Positions 56,987 through 64,000 of a stretch of DNA of 64,000 nt are shown here, one piece after another (position 1 is the first letter of the stretch; the number at the start of each line of letters is the position of its first letter). The translations under genes were made by a program, and so were the position numbers. The stretch spans positions 2,604,001-2,668,000 of the forward strand of contig NZ_CP026652.1 of the NCBI RefSeq assembly GCF_002946835.1, written 5' to 3'. A model generated the notes under the pieces. The model did not search any database. It saw only the letters and a program-made list of their open reading frames with translations, and was not told the DNA's origin. This stretch comes from Streptomyces dengpaensis (lineage in GTDB: Bacteria > Actinomycetota > Actinomycetes > Streptomycetales > Streptomycetaceae).

Positions 56987-58234
56987 CTAGCGGAAGATGC
57001 CCGTGTGGCCGAGCGAGTAGCGGCCCGGCTGTGGATAGACCGCGAGGCCGTGCGGGCCGCCGCCGACCGGGATGCGGGCGAGCTGGGCGCCGGTGCGGGT
57101 GTCGATGGCGTACACCTCGTTGCCGTAACGGCCGGAGAGCCACAGAACCTTGCCGTCGGCGGAGACGCCGCCCATGTCGGGGCTGCCGCCGCCGGGCAGG
57201 TGCCACTTCTTGGTGAGCCTGTTCCGGGTGAAGTCGAAGATGGAGATGCTGCCTTCGCCGCGGTTGGAGATGTACATCTCGCGCGAGTCGCGGCTGACGT
57301 ACAGGCCGTGGCAGCCCGCGCCGGTGGGGAGCAGCGTCGGCTTGGTGAACTTGTCGCCGTCCAGGACCCACATGCCGCCCGCCATCATGTCGGCGATGTA
57401 GAACCTCTTGCCGTCGGGGGAGATCTTGACGTCCTGCGGCATGGATTCGCCGAAGGGCAGCCTCATTTGGCCGACGACCTTCATGTTCTCCGTGTCGACC
57501 TTGAGGATGTCGCCGCTGAACTCGCAGGAGACGACGAAGTAGCGGCCGTCGAGGGAGAAGTCGGCGTGGTTGACGCCGTAGCAGCTGACCGGTTCGGTCT
57601 TGACGTGCTTCATGGTGCGCGCGTCGCGGAAGACCAGTTCGCGGTCGAGGGAGGCCATGACGACGGCGTGCTTGCCGTTGGGCGTGAAGTAGAGGTTGTA
57701 CGGGTCGTGCACGTCGACGCTCTTGCCCGGCTTGCCGGTCTTCGGGTCGATGGGGGTGAGGGTGTTGCCCTTGTTGTTGTTGACCCACAGCGTCTTCATG
57801 TCCCAGGAGGGGACGACGTGTTGGGGCTGGGCGCCGACCGGGATCGTCTCGATGACCTTGTACGTCTTCGAGTCGATGACCGTGATGGTGTTCGACTCGG
57901 TGTTGGGGACGTAGACCCGGGACGGGAAGTCTTTGACCACGGGGGAGAGCCGGTTCGGGCGGTCGGCGGCGTAGACGTCCTTCGGGTCCAGCACGGGGGG
58001 CATGCCGGGCAGGCCCCGGATCGTCTGCTTCTTCGGCGGGTGCTTCCTCGGCGGGGCGGGTGTAGCGGGTGGGGCTACCTTGCTGCCGTGGGCTTCGTTC
58101 GCGTGGTCCTTGGGCTTGTGCTGGGGGTCGGAGGCGGGTTCGGTGCCGCAGGCCGCGAGAGCGGCGAGGGCAGCGAGGGCGATCAGTACGCGCTTGGTGG
58201 TGGGGGGCGCAGGGGGCGTCGGGGGCATCTGCAT
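56987..58234 (-). CDS. YVTN/YncE-type beta-propeller lipoprotein
   Basis: A 415-residue protein from ATG 58234, whose first base is the last of the preceding stop (TGATG). A signal peptide ends ALAALAAC (lipobox), then a Pro/Lys/His-rich linker and a seven-bladed-type propeller with repeated units such as VYVPNTESNTITVIDSKTYK, KTLWVNNNKGNTLTPIDPKT, RYFVVSCEFSGDILKVD, EMYISNRGEGSISIFD and NEVYAIDTRTGAQLARIPVG. It is extracellular and may bind protein or ligand; no catalytic role can be stated. It is coupled to a broken deacetylase gene. Confidence 0.9.
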   Translation of the reverse strand: MQMPPTPPAPPTTKRVLIALAALAALAACGTEPASDPQHKPKDHANEAHGSKVAPPATPAPPRKHPPKKQTIRGLPGMPPVLDPKDVYAADRPNRLSPVVKDFPSRVYVPNTESNTITVIDSKTYKVIETIPVGAQPQHVVPSWDMKTLWVNNNKGNTLTPIDPKTGKPGKSVDVHDPYNLYFTPNGKHAVVMASLDRELVFRDARTMKHVKTEPVSCYGVNHADFSLDGRYFVVSCEFSGDILKVDTENMKVVGQMRLPFGESMPQDVKISPDGKRFYIADMMAGGMWVLDGDKFTKPTLLPTGAGCHGLYVSRDSREMYISNRGEGSISIFDFTRNRLTKKWHLPGGGSPDMGGVSADGKVLWLSGRYGNEVYAIDTRTGAQLARIPVGGGPHGLAVYPQPGRYSLGHTGIFR

Positions 58235-58557
58235 CAGCTCAGCAGCTCCGTGGTGGTGACCGCGCGCAGGCCGCGGTGGGCTAGTTCTTCCAGGACGGCG
58301 GGGAGCGCGGCGACCGTGTCCGCGTATCCGAAGTGCAGGCTCACCACGGATCCGTTGCGGATCTCGCCGATGATCTCGGGTGATGGCGGGGGCGCCCCCA
58401 CCTGGCGGGGGGATGCGGTGTGGGTGGCTGGGGGTGCGACCGCACCTGTGGGGGAGCAGCCGGTGGCCAGGGTTGCGGTGGCCAGGGTTGCGGTGGCCAG
58501 GGCGATGCCTGTGCGGAGTGCGGTGCGGCGGGTTGGGGGCGTGGTCACCCGAACCAT
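58234..58557 (-). pseudogene. Polysaccharide deacetylase with the catalytic core deleted
   Basis: The frame encodes about 107 residues: an N-terminal Tat/lipoprotein-like signal (TRRTALRTGIALATATLAT, ending TGC) joined directly to the last 45 residues of a NodB deacetylase (NGSVVSLHFGYADTVAALP and RGLRAVTTTELL). The middle with the metal-binding Asp-Asp and His-x3-His motifs is absent although the frame stays open. It looks like an internal in-frame deletion, leaving an exported stub. The next gene starts on its stop codon. Confidence 0.75.
58461..58505. repeat. Three 15-bp units in the deacetylase stub signal sequence
   Basis: CGGTGGCCAGGGTTG at 58461 and 58476 and a variant at 58491. In frame they encode the repeat LATAT in the hydrophobic core of the signal. 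Confidence 0.9.
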
Positions 58558-59158
58558 TTAAGGGTGAGTCGGGCCCGATAGGGGCGATTAGTCCTCTTGG
58601 GGGGCGAGGCGGGCGCGGCTGCCGTCGGTTCGCTTTCCGCCGGTGGTGGGTCGGGTCCGTGCCGGTACATCCGCCCGTCGTGGCCGGTGGATCAGACGTG
58701 GGAATACAGGAACCGTCTCCAGATCCGAACGGGGCGACGGGCATGTGATGTACCGGCACGGCCCCTCCCGCGCGCTGGCGGGTGCGGGTGCGTGGGGGCG
58801 GGCGTCCAGATCTTTCAGCCCGTCCGGCGTTCGCGGACGAGGCCGTTCAGGCCGAAGCGGGGGGCTGGGGGCGGCAGCCCCCAGGGATGGGAATGGGTAG
58901 GGGCGGCGGGGGCGAAAGACGTTCTGGACGCGCCCGCGCCGGGGGGGGTACCCGGGGCGAAGGTCGTGCATAGGGAAACGGCCGGAGGGGCGGATCTTTT
59001 GGATCACGCAGGGTCGTCTGCGATAGTCGGCGGTGCGACCTCCACCCATTGACCCGGGCCATGGTTGTCGCCGGTGCCGTGGTTCACACCCCAACTCGTT
59101 CCACGGTGCCCCGGAACCCCCGGCCGCTCAGCGGTCGGGGTTTCCGCGTGCGAGGGGG
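58558..59158. other. 600-bp gene-free region with a hairpin repeat
   Basis: No gene is supported between the deacetylase stub and the ATP-binding protein gene. CTGGGGGC (58865-58872) and GCCCCCAG (58877-58884) form a GC hairpin of a kind often seen between Streptomyces genes (GGGGGCGGCAGCCCCCAGG context). The promoter of the deacetylase/propeller pair should lie at the left end. GTGCCGGTACAT at 58659 and ATGTACCGGCAC at 58749 form another inverted pair. Confidence 0.6.
59113..59145 (-). terminator. Hairpin after the ATP-binding protein gene
   Basis: GGAACCCCCGGCCGCT folds with AGCGGTCGGGGTTTCC (14 of 16 positions) around a very short loop, 13 bp past the stop of the gene at 59159. Confidence 0.8.
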
Positions 59159-59662
59159 TCAGCGGTCGGCGACCCGCATCTCGAACCACGTCGTCTTGCC
59201 GCGCGGCAGCAGGTCGACGCCCCAGCGGTCGGAGAGCTTGTCGACGAGGAAGAGGCCGCGCCCGCTCAGGTCCAGCTCCTGGACCGGCATCAGACAGGGA
59301 AGACCCCGCGAGGGGTCACGGACCTCGATGCGGATCCAGCCCCGGCGGTGCAGCATACGGAGCCCGAAGACGCGGGCGCCGGTGTGCCGCACGGCGTTGC
59401 CGACGAGCTCCGAGACGAGTAAGACGGCGTCCTCCGTCAGCTTCGGCGACAGCCCCCAGTGCCGCAGGACCACGACCTGCGTGAGCCGCCGCGCAGTGGC
59501 CGCGGACTCCGGGCGGGACGGCAACGGCACCTCCGCCTCTGTCGGATTGCCGAACAACTCCAAGGCCTTCAGAGCCCGTTCGTCCTCGACCGCAGGCGTC
59601 CAGCGCGCCGCGGTCGCACTCCCGTGCCGCCGCGGCTGTTCGATACCCTCCAGCCCCGCCAT
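59159..59662 (-). CDS. RsbW-like ATP-binding (HATPase_c_2) regulatory protein
   Basis: A 167-residue protein from ATG 59662 (MAGLEGIEQPRRHGSATAAR). The histidine-kinase-like ATPase fold is shown by the N-box LLVSELVGNAVRH, VRDPSRGLPCL and the G-box SGRGLFLVDKLSDRWG. In Streptomyces such proteins act as anti-sigma kinases or partners of anti-anti-sigma factors; the target is not visible here. The open frame upstream to 59821 is not typical of the family. Confidence 0.88.
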   Translation of the reverse strand: MAGLEGIEQPRRHGSATAARWTPAVEDERALKALELFGNPTEAEVPLPSRPESAATARRLTQVVVLRHWGLSPKLTEDAVLLVSELVGNAVRHTGARVFGLRMLHRRGWIRIEVRDPSRGLPCLMPVQELDLSGRGLFLVDKLSDRWGVDLLPRGKTTWFEMRVADR

Positions 59663-59994
59663 GCCCCCATCATGGCCGCCCAGAGCCCCCTTCGGGGCCG
59701 TTCCGCAGGAATAAGCCCCCCGGAACGCGCCATTCCGCACCATTCGGTAGGCATATGCCGCAGGCAGGTCGGAGCGCCTCGGAGCCCGTCCGACCTGCCC
59801 TTTCCGGCCACTTGGAGGCAATCGCCGCCGTCCCCCCAGGGGTCAGGCTTAAGGTTGCCTTAAGGCTCGCATAAACCGCCCCTTCGGGGGACGCGGGTAA
59901 TACATCGCGTCAACTGCAAGTGGTTCAGCGGAACTTCGGGAGTGATTCTCGCCGTAGCGGTGAAGGCGTCACGCCCCCTCGCCCGAGGCCACCG
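59663..59994. other. 332-bp spacer with a small palindrome
   Basis: No gene is supported. CTTAAGGTTGCCTTAAG (59848-59864) is a perfect 7-bp-arm palindrome about 190 bp upstream of the ATP-binding protein gene, and CCCCTTCGGGG (from 59879) is a short hairpin. The first may be an operator. Confidence 0.4.
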
Positions 59995-60762
59995 TCAGAC
60001 GAACTTCGCCTTCCCCGGCCCCTCCTCCACGAAGCTCCGCATCCCCCGCTCACGGTCCTCCGTCGCGAACAGGCCCGCGAACCAGTTCCGTTCAATGGCC
60101 AGCCCGGTCTCGATGTCCGTTTCCAGGCCCGCGTCGATGGACTCCTTGGCGGCGCGCAGCGCGATCGCCGGGCCCTGTGCGAGCTTCGCGGCCCAGGCGT
60201 GCGCGGCGGTGTACACCTCGTCGGCCGGGACGATCTGGTCCACCAGGCCGAGCGACAGCGCCTCGTCGGCCTTGACCATGCGGCCGGTGAAGATGAGGTC
60301 CTTGGCCTTGGAGGGGCCGATCAGGCGGGACAGCCGCTGGGTGCCGCCCGCGCCGGGGATCAGACCGAGGAGGATCTCCGGCTGGCCCAGCTTGGCGTTG
60401 TCCGCGGCGATGCGGTAGTCGGCACAGAGGGCCAGTTCGCAGCCGCCGCCGAGCGCGTAGCCGGTGACGGCGGCGACGACCGGCTTGGGGATGCGGGCGA
60501 CGGCGGTGAAGGAGTCCTGCAGGGCCCGGGACCGTACGACCATCGCGGCGTGGTCCATGGCCTGCATCTCCTTGATGTCCGCGCCCGCCGCGAACACCTT
60601 CTCCCCGCCGTACAGCACCACCGCCCGCACGTCCGCCCGGCCCGAGGCCTCCTCGGCGAGTTCCTTGAGGCGGTCCTGGGTAGCGACGTCCAGCGCGTTC
60701 ATGGGCGGGCGGTCCAGACGGATGGTGCCCACACCTTCGGCCACTTCGAGATGCACAGTCAT
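59995..60762 (-). CDS. Enoyl-CoA hydratase/isomerase
   Basis: A 255-residue crotonase-fold protein from ATG 60762 (MTVHLEVAEGVGTIRLDRPP). It has MNALDVATQDRLKELAEEA, the oxyanion holes FAAGADIKEM and TGYALGGGCELALCADYRI, and LGLIPGAGGTQRLSRLIG. It hydrates 2-enoyl-CoA in beta-oxidation or acts on a related acyl-CoA. No other beta-oxidation gene is adjacent. Confidence 0.93.
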   Translation of the reverse strand: MTVHLEVAEGVGTIRLDRPPMNALDVATQDRLKELAEEASGRADVRAVVLYGGEKVFAAGADIKEMQAMDHAAMVVRSRALQDSFTAVARIPKPVVAAVTGYALGGGCELALCADYRIAADNAKLGQPEILLGLIPGAGGTQRLSRLIGPSKAKDLIFTGRMVKADEALSLGLVDQIVPADEVYTAAHAWAAKLAQGPAIALRAAKESIDAGLETDIETGLAIERNWFAGLFATEDRERGMRSFVEEGPGKAKFV

Positions 60763-60792
60763 GGACAGCAGGTTAGTGGGCGTTAACGACAA

Positions 60793-60833
60793 CGGGCCCG
60801 GTGTGGTCGGTCACAACACGCACACCGGGCCCG
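60793..60833 (-). terminator. Perfect 13-bp hairpin after the first L,D-transpeptidase gene
   Basis: CGGGCCCGGTGTG (60793-60805) and CACACCGGGCCCG (60821-60833) pair exactly around a 15-base loop. It lies downstream of the transpeptidase gene and the 169-bp repeat. Confidence 0.85.
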
Positions 60834-60846
60834 CGGTCAGGAGGAT

Positions 60847-61015
60847 CTAAGCGGCGCCGGGGAAGTGCGGGTGCGTTCCCGCGTCGTTCGGTGCGTGCTC
60901 TCGGCGTGCCGGGCGAAGGTCCTCGTAGCGGAGCTACTTGGGCCTTCGCCCGGTGCGGCGAGAGTGCGTGCCGGGCGGCGTGGGTGCGTGCCTGAACTTC
61001 CCTGGGGTCGCTTAG
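60847..61015. repeat. 169-bp hairpin repeat, copy 2
   Basis: Same length and ends as the copy at 52541, with scattered differences that mostly keep pairing (for instance GCCGGGCGAAGG and CCTTCGCCCGGTGC). Its right end contains the TAA stop of the L,D-transpeptidase gene, so it inserted at or created the gene's end. Confidence 0.9.
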
Positions 61016-62259
61016 GCGGTCCACTCCGACCAGGACATGTTCCAGCCGTTCAGGCCGTTGTCCGGAGCCACCGTCTTGTCCTTGGAGTTCTTCACGATCA
61101 CCACGTCGCCGATGATCGAGTTGTCGTAGAACCAGGCCGCCGGCACCTTGCGGTCGTAGCCGCCGCGGACGTCGCGTACGCCGATGCAGCCGTGGCTGGC
61201 GTTGTAGTTGCCGAAGGCACCGCCGCCCCAGTAGTTGCCGTGGATGAAGGTGCCCGACTGGGTCAGGCGCTGGGCGTGCGGAACGTCCTTGATGTCGTAC
61301 TCGCCGCCGTAGCCGACCGTCTCACCGTTCATGCGGGTCACCGGGAGGCGCTCGGTGATGACCATCTGGCCGTTCCAGGTGTCGTAACCCGGCTTGCCCG
61401 TGGTGATCGGGATGGTCTTGAGGACCTTGCCGTCGCGCTTGACGACCATCTTGTGGGTCTTGGCGTCGACGGTGGTGACCTGGCTGCGGCCGATCGTGAA
61501 CTTCACGGTCTTGGACTGCTTGCCGTAGACGCCGGGGCGGCCCTCGACGCCGTCGAGGTTGAGGGTGACGGTGACCTTCGTCCCGGCCTTCCAGTACTGC
61601 TCGGGACGGAAGTCGAGGCGGTCGTTGCCGAACCAGTGACCCTCGACGTCGACCGCCGGCTCGGTCTTGATCTTGATGGCCTTCTCGACGTCGTCGGGCT
61701 TCGTGATGCCCCGCGTGAAGTTGATGGAGAAGGGCATCCCCACGCCGACCTTGGAACCGTCCTCCGGCGTGTAGATGCCGACGAAGGTGTTCTTCGGGGT
61801 GAGCGTGGTGAACGCGGATTCCTCGGCGGCCTCGCGGCCGGCGGAGTCCTTGGCCACCGCGTGGACCTTGTACTTGGTGGCCGAGGAGAGGTGGGTCGAG
61901 GGCGTCCAGGTGGCGCCCCCGTCCGTTATCTCGCCGTCGACCGGGTTGCCCTTGGTGTCCTCGACCGTGACCTCGGTCAGCTTGCCCTTGGCGGCGGTCA
62001 CCTTGAGGGCGCCGCTGGTCTTCACGTCGCCGGTGCCGTCCTTGGGGGCGATGGTCACGACGGCCTGCGAGGCCTTCGTGTCCGCCGTGGCGGAGCCCTT
62101 GCCCTTGCCGTCACCCGAACCGGACCCGGAGTCCGAGTCCCCTCCCCCGCCGCAGGCGGTCACGGCGAGCAGCAGGGCGGCAAGGAGCAGTGCCAGAGCT
62201 CCCCGCTTCCCGCGTGTCCGCGCGCCAACCGACGCCCCCGATATCGGTCGCCCGTTCAA
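61012..62259 (-). CDS. L,D-transpeptidase lipoprotein, first copy
   Basis: A 415-residue protein from TTG 62259, chosen because AGGGGAG stands seven bases upstream; other starts lack a site. A signal peptide with lipobox AVTAC (Cys36), a Gly/Ser linker, two Ig-like domains (TSGALKVTAAKGKLTEV; FTRGITKPDDVEKAIKIKTE) and a YkuD domain follow, with the active Cys358 in ASHGCIGVRD. It ends TVAPDNGLNGWNMSWSEW. It forms 3-3 cross-links in peptidoglycan and resembles LdtMt2 of mycobacteria. Its stop lies in a 169-bp repeat. Confidence 0.95.
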   Translation of the reverse strand: MNGRPISGASVGARTRGKRGALALLLAALLLAVTACGGGGDSDSGSGSGDGKGKGSATADTKASQAVVTIAPKDGTGDVKTSGALKVTAAKGKLTEVTVEDTKGNPVDGEITDGGATWTPSTHLSSATKYKVHAVAKDSAGREAAEESAFTTLTPKNTFVGIYTPEDGSKVGVGMPFSINFTRGITKPDDVEKAIKIKTEPAVDVEGHWFGNDRLDFRPEQYWKAGTKVTVTLNLDGVEGRPGVYGKQSKTVKFTIGRSQVTTVDAKTHKMVVKRDGKVLKTIPITTGKPGYDTWNGQMVITERLPVTRMNGETVGYGGEYDIKDVPHAQRLTQSGTFIHGNYWGGGAFGNYNASHGCIGVRDVRGGYDRKVPAAWFYDNSIIGDVVIVKNSKDKTVAPDNGLNGWNMSWSEWTA

Positions 62260-62552
62260 GTTCGTTCTCCCCTCGCACGGCCTGATCAGGCCCGCACTCC
62301 CCATCAATTGTCCGCCGCCGGGGCACCCGAGCCAGTGGCGAGAGCCCGACCGTGCTCGGCCCTGCGGGCCTCCGCGCGCTCGGCGTCCCGCCACTGGCAC
62401 CCCTGCTGCTCACGGCGTGTCCCACGCGCGTATCGCGCTAATCAATCACACGACCTGGGGAAATGGCTCCCCCAAGATTGTCACCGTTCCGTTCCAACTT
62501 CGGTCGTGCGGGGCGCCGCTGGAGTGCACTGTGTGCGTACCCCTATGTCCGG

Positions 62553-63785
62553 CTAGTACACCGCCCCACCCGCTTTCCACTCCTTCCAGGTCATATTCCA
62601 CCCTCCGAGCCCGTTGTCGGGAGCCACCGTTTTGTCTTTGCTGTTGACGACCTCGATGACGTCGCCGACGAGGCTCCGGTCGAAGAACCAAGCGGCCTGG
62701 GTGTCCTCCTTGCCGCCCTTCACATCGCGCAGCCCGATGCACCCGTGCGTGACGTTCGAGGCGCCGAAGGCCTTGGAAATCCAGTAGTTGCCGTGCAGGA
62801 AGGTGCCGGAGGTGGTGAGCCGCATGGCGTGCGGGACGTCCGGGACGTCGTACTCGCTCTTGCCGTCGGACTTCTTGAAGCCGACCGTGGCGCCGTTCAT
62901 CCGGGTCATCTCAAGCATCTCGCTGACCACCATCTTCCCGTTGTACGTGGGGGTCTTGGCGGCGCCCGCGGTGATCGGAAGGCTGGCGAAGAGGTCACCG
63001 TCGCGGTGTACCTCCATGGTGTGCGCGGCGACGTCGACGGTGGAGACCTGGCTGCGGCCGACGGTGAACGAGTAGGTCTTGTGCTGGAGTCCGTACACGT
63101 CAGGTGCCGCCTCGACGTCCCGCAGCCGCAGCGAGACCGTGATCTTCGTGCCCGGCTTCCAGTACTTCCGGGGGCGGAAGTCGACACGGCCGTTGCCGAA
63201 CCAGTGCGGGCGGACCTCGACGGGGGGCTGGGACGTCACCTGGATGGCCCGCTCGACGGCGGCCCGGTTCTCGATCTCCCGGTTGAACTCGAGCGAAACG
63301 ATCATTCCGGTGCCGACGGTGGACCGGTTCTCCGGGGCGACGTAGGCGATGAACCGCTCCTCGGGGACCGACGTCGTGAACGTCGTGTGCCGCGCCGAGC
63401 GGCGCCCGCGTCCGTCGAGGGCCACCGCGTCGACGGTGTACTTGGCTGCATGGGCGAGCCGCTTGGCGTCGGGCGTCCACCGCAGGCCGTCGGCGCTGAT
63501 GCGCCCGGGCACGTCGAACTCCTCGGCGTCCTGGGATCTGACAACCCTCACGGACTCCAGGCGCCCGCTGGGCACCCGTACTTCGAGTCTCTTCTGGGGG
63601 CTTACGTCCTTGCTGTTGTCGTCCGGCGAGACGCGGATGACGTCCTCGGCCGACGGTGGTTTGCCGAATACGTCGTCGAATCCGCCCGCGGTGCAGCCGG
63701 AGGCTCCGGCCAGCAGGCCGGTCCAGGTCAGTACGGCGGCCAACGCGGCCCCTGCGCGCCGCGCGCGCGTCTGTGCGTGCTTCAC
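62553..63785 (-). CDS. L,D-transpeptidase lipoprotein, second copy
   Basis: A 410-residue protein from GTG 63785 (VKHAQTRARRAGAALAAVLT), with lipobox GASGC. Ig-like domains (LEVRVPSGRLESVRVVRSQD; EFNREIENRAAVERAIQVTS) precede a YkuD domain with Cys349 in VTHGCIGLRD, and it ends TVAPDNGLGGWNMTWKEW. It is a paralogue of the preceding enzyme in the same orientation, 293 bp apart, so the pair came from a tandem duplication. The 62260-62552 gap holds no gene. Confidence 0.95.
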   Translation of the reverse strand: MKHAQTRARRAGAALAAVLTWTGLLAGASGCTAGGFDDVFGKPPSAEDVIRVSPDDNSKDVSPQKRLEVRVPSGRLESVRVVRSQDAEEFDVPGRISADGLRWTPDAKRLAHAAKYTVDAVALDGRGRRSARHTTFTTSVPEERFIAYVAPENRSTVGTGMIVSLEFNREIENRAAVERAIQVTSQPPVEVRPHWFGNGRVDFRPRKYWKPGTKITVSLRLRDVEAAPDVYGLQHKTYSFTVGRSQVSTVDVAAHTMEVHRDGDLFASLPITAGAAKTPTYNGKMVVSEMLEMTRMNGATVGFKKSDGKSEYDVPDVPHAMRLTTSGTFLHGNYWISKAFGASNVTHGCIGLRDVKGGKEDTQAAWFFDRSLVGDVIEVVNSKDKTVAPDNGLGGWNMTWKEWKAGGAVY

Positions 63786-63936
63786 ACCACGCCCAACGAC
63801 TGTGCCCCGCTGGGGAAACGTGAGTGCGAGCCACCCTCTGGGCAGAACAGTGGGGAGGACGACGTGACGGGGAGCCGTGGCCGGGACGCTCTGGGCCCCC
63901 TTGCGCGTGGTTCCACGAGCCGCGGGAGGCTGACCG

Positions 63937-64000
63937 GTGTCGAGCGCACCCGAGCAGGAGGCAGTCGAGGCAGCCCAGGAGGGACGGGCCGCGGGCCGCG
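63937..64000 (+). CDS. Start of an unidentified gene cut by the window edge
   Basis: From GTG 63937, with GGGAGG about eight bases upstream, 21 codons are visible (VSSAPEQEAVEAAQEGRA). The acidic, Ala/Glu-rich opening recalls N-termini of Streptomyces glycogen-debranching-type proteins, but this is too short to name. It diverges from the second L,D-transpeptidase gene. Confidence 0.5.
   Translation, partial: MSSAPEQEAVEAAQEGRAAGR

Overview
This is a chromosomal window from a Streptomyces-type actinomycete. GC is very high with strong third-position GC bias, GTG and TTG starts are frequent, Tat and lipoprotein signals are common, and gene order matches, from memory, the Streptomyces coelicolor core running down from about SCO5511 to SCO5457. 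No rRNA, tRNA or CRISPR array was seen. Functions are inferred from motifs and family knowledge; no database search was run.

Layout. 1-9.5 kb: a cut PAS-GGDEF protein (CdgC-like), a 2-hydroxyacid dehydrogenase, an aldo/keto reductase, a PQQ-type sugar dehydrogenase lipoprotein and a large LuxR/ATPase regulator. 9.5-21 kb: the gatC-gatA-small-gatB operon (Gln-tRNA amidation), a GGDEF-EAL protein (RmdB-like), ligA, a MetE-C-like protein, an SDR and a LOG-family protein. 22-29.6 kb: mnmA and a cysteine desulfurase (tRNA thiolation pair), a Tat amidase, a broken PASTA gene, a TetR regulator with palindromic operators facing a small membrane gene, an acyl-CoA thioesterase and a TRIC-type channel. 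29.7-36.1 kb: a five-gene oligopeptide ABC transporter whose subunits overlap translationally. 36.5-44 kb: two SseB-like proteins, an ATP-binding protein, then the glycine/serine block: a tandem glycine riboswitch, gcvT, gcvH, glyA and sdaA.

44-53 kb is the striking part: about 9 kb inserted behind sdaA, bounded by 69-bp copies (64/69 identical) of the sdaA 3' end. It carries two divergent, tightly coupled operons. Leftward are an SDR, a PlsC-type acyltransferase and an alkylglycerone-phosphate synthase-like FAD enzyme. Rightward are a ferritin-like protein with lost metal ligands, a fatty-acyl reductase fused to a HAD domain, and a second ferritin-like protein with the full 4-Glu/2-His diiron set. 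Together these make a plausible complete bacterial ether-lipid (alkyl-glycerol) pathway with a possible active/inactive diiron oxidase pair. No integrase is visible.

53-64 kb returns to core genes: GH25 lysozyme, MOSC protein, F420-reductase-like protein, EF-hand protein, divergent MerR/GNAT genes, a beta-propeller lipoprotein beside a gutted polysaccharide deacetylase, an RsbW-like ATP-binding protein, an enoyl-CoA hydratase and two paralogous L,D-transpeptidase lipoproteins. A 169-bp hairpin repeat occurs twice, once just inside the right end of the island and once at the 3' end of an L,D-transpeptidase gene.
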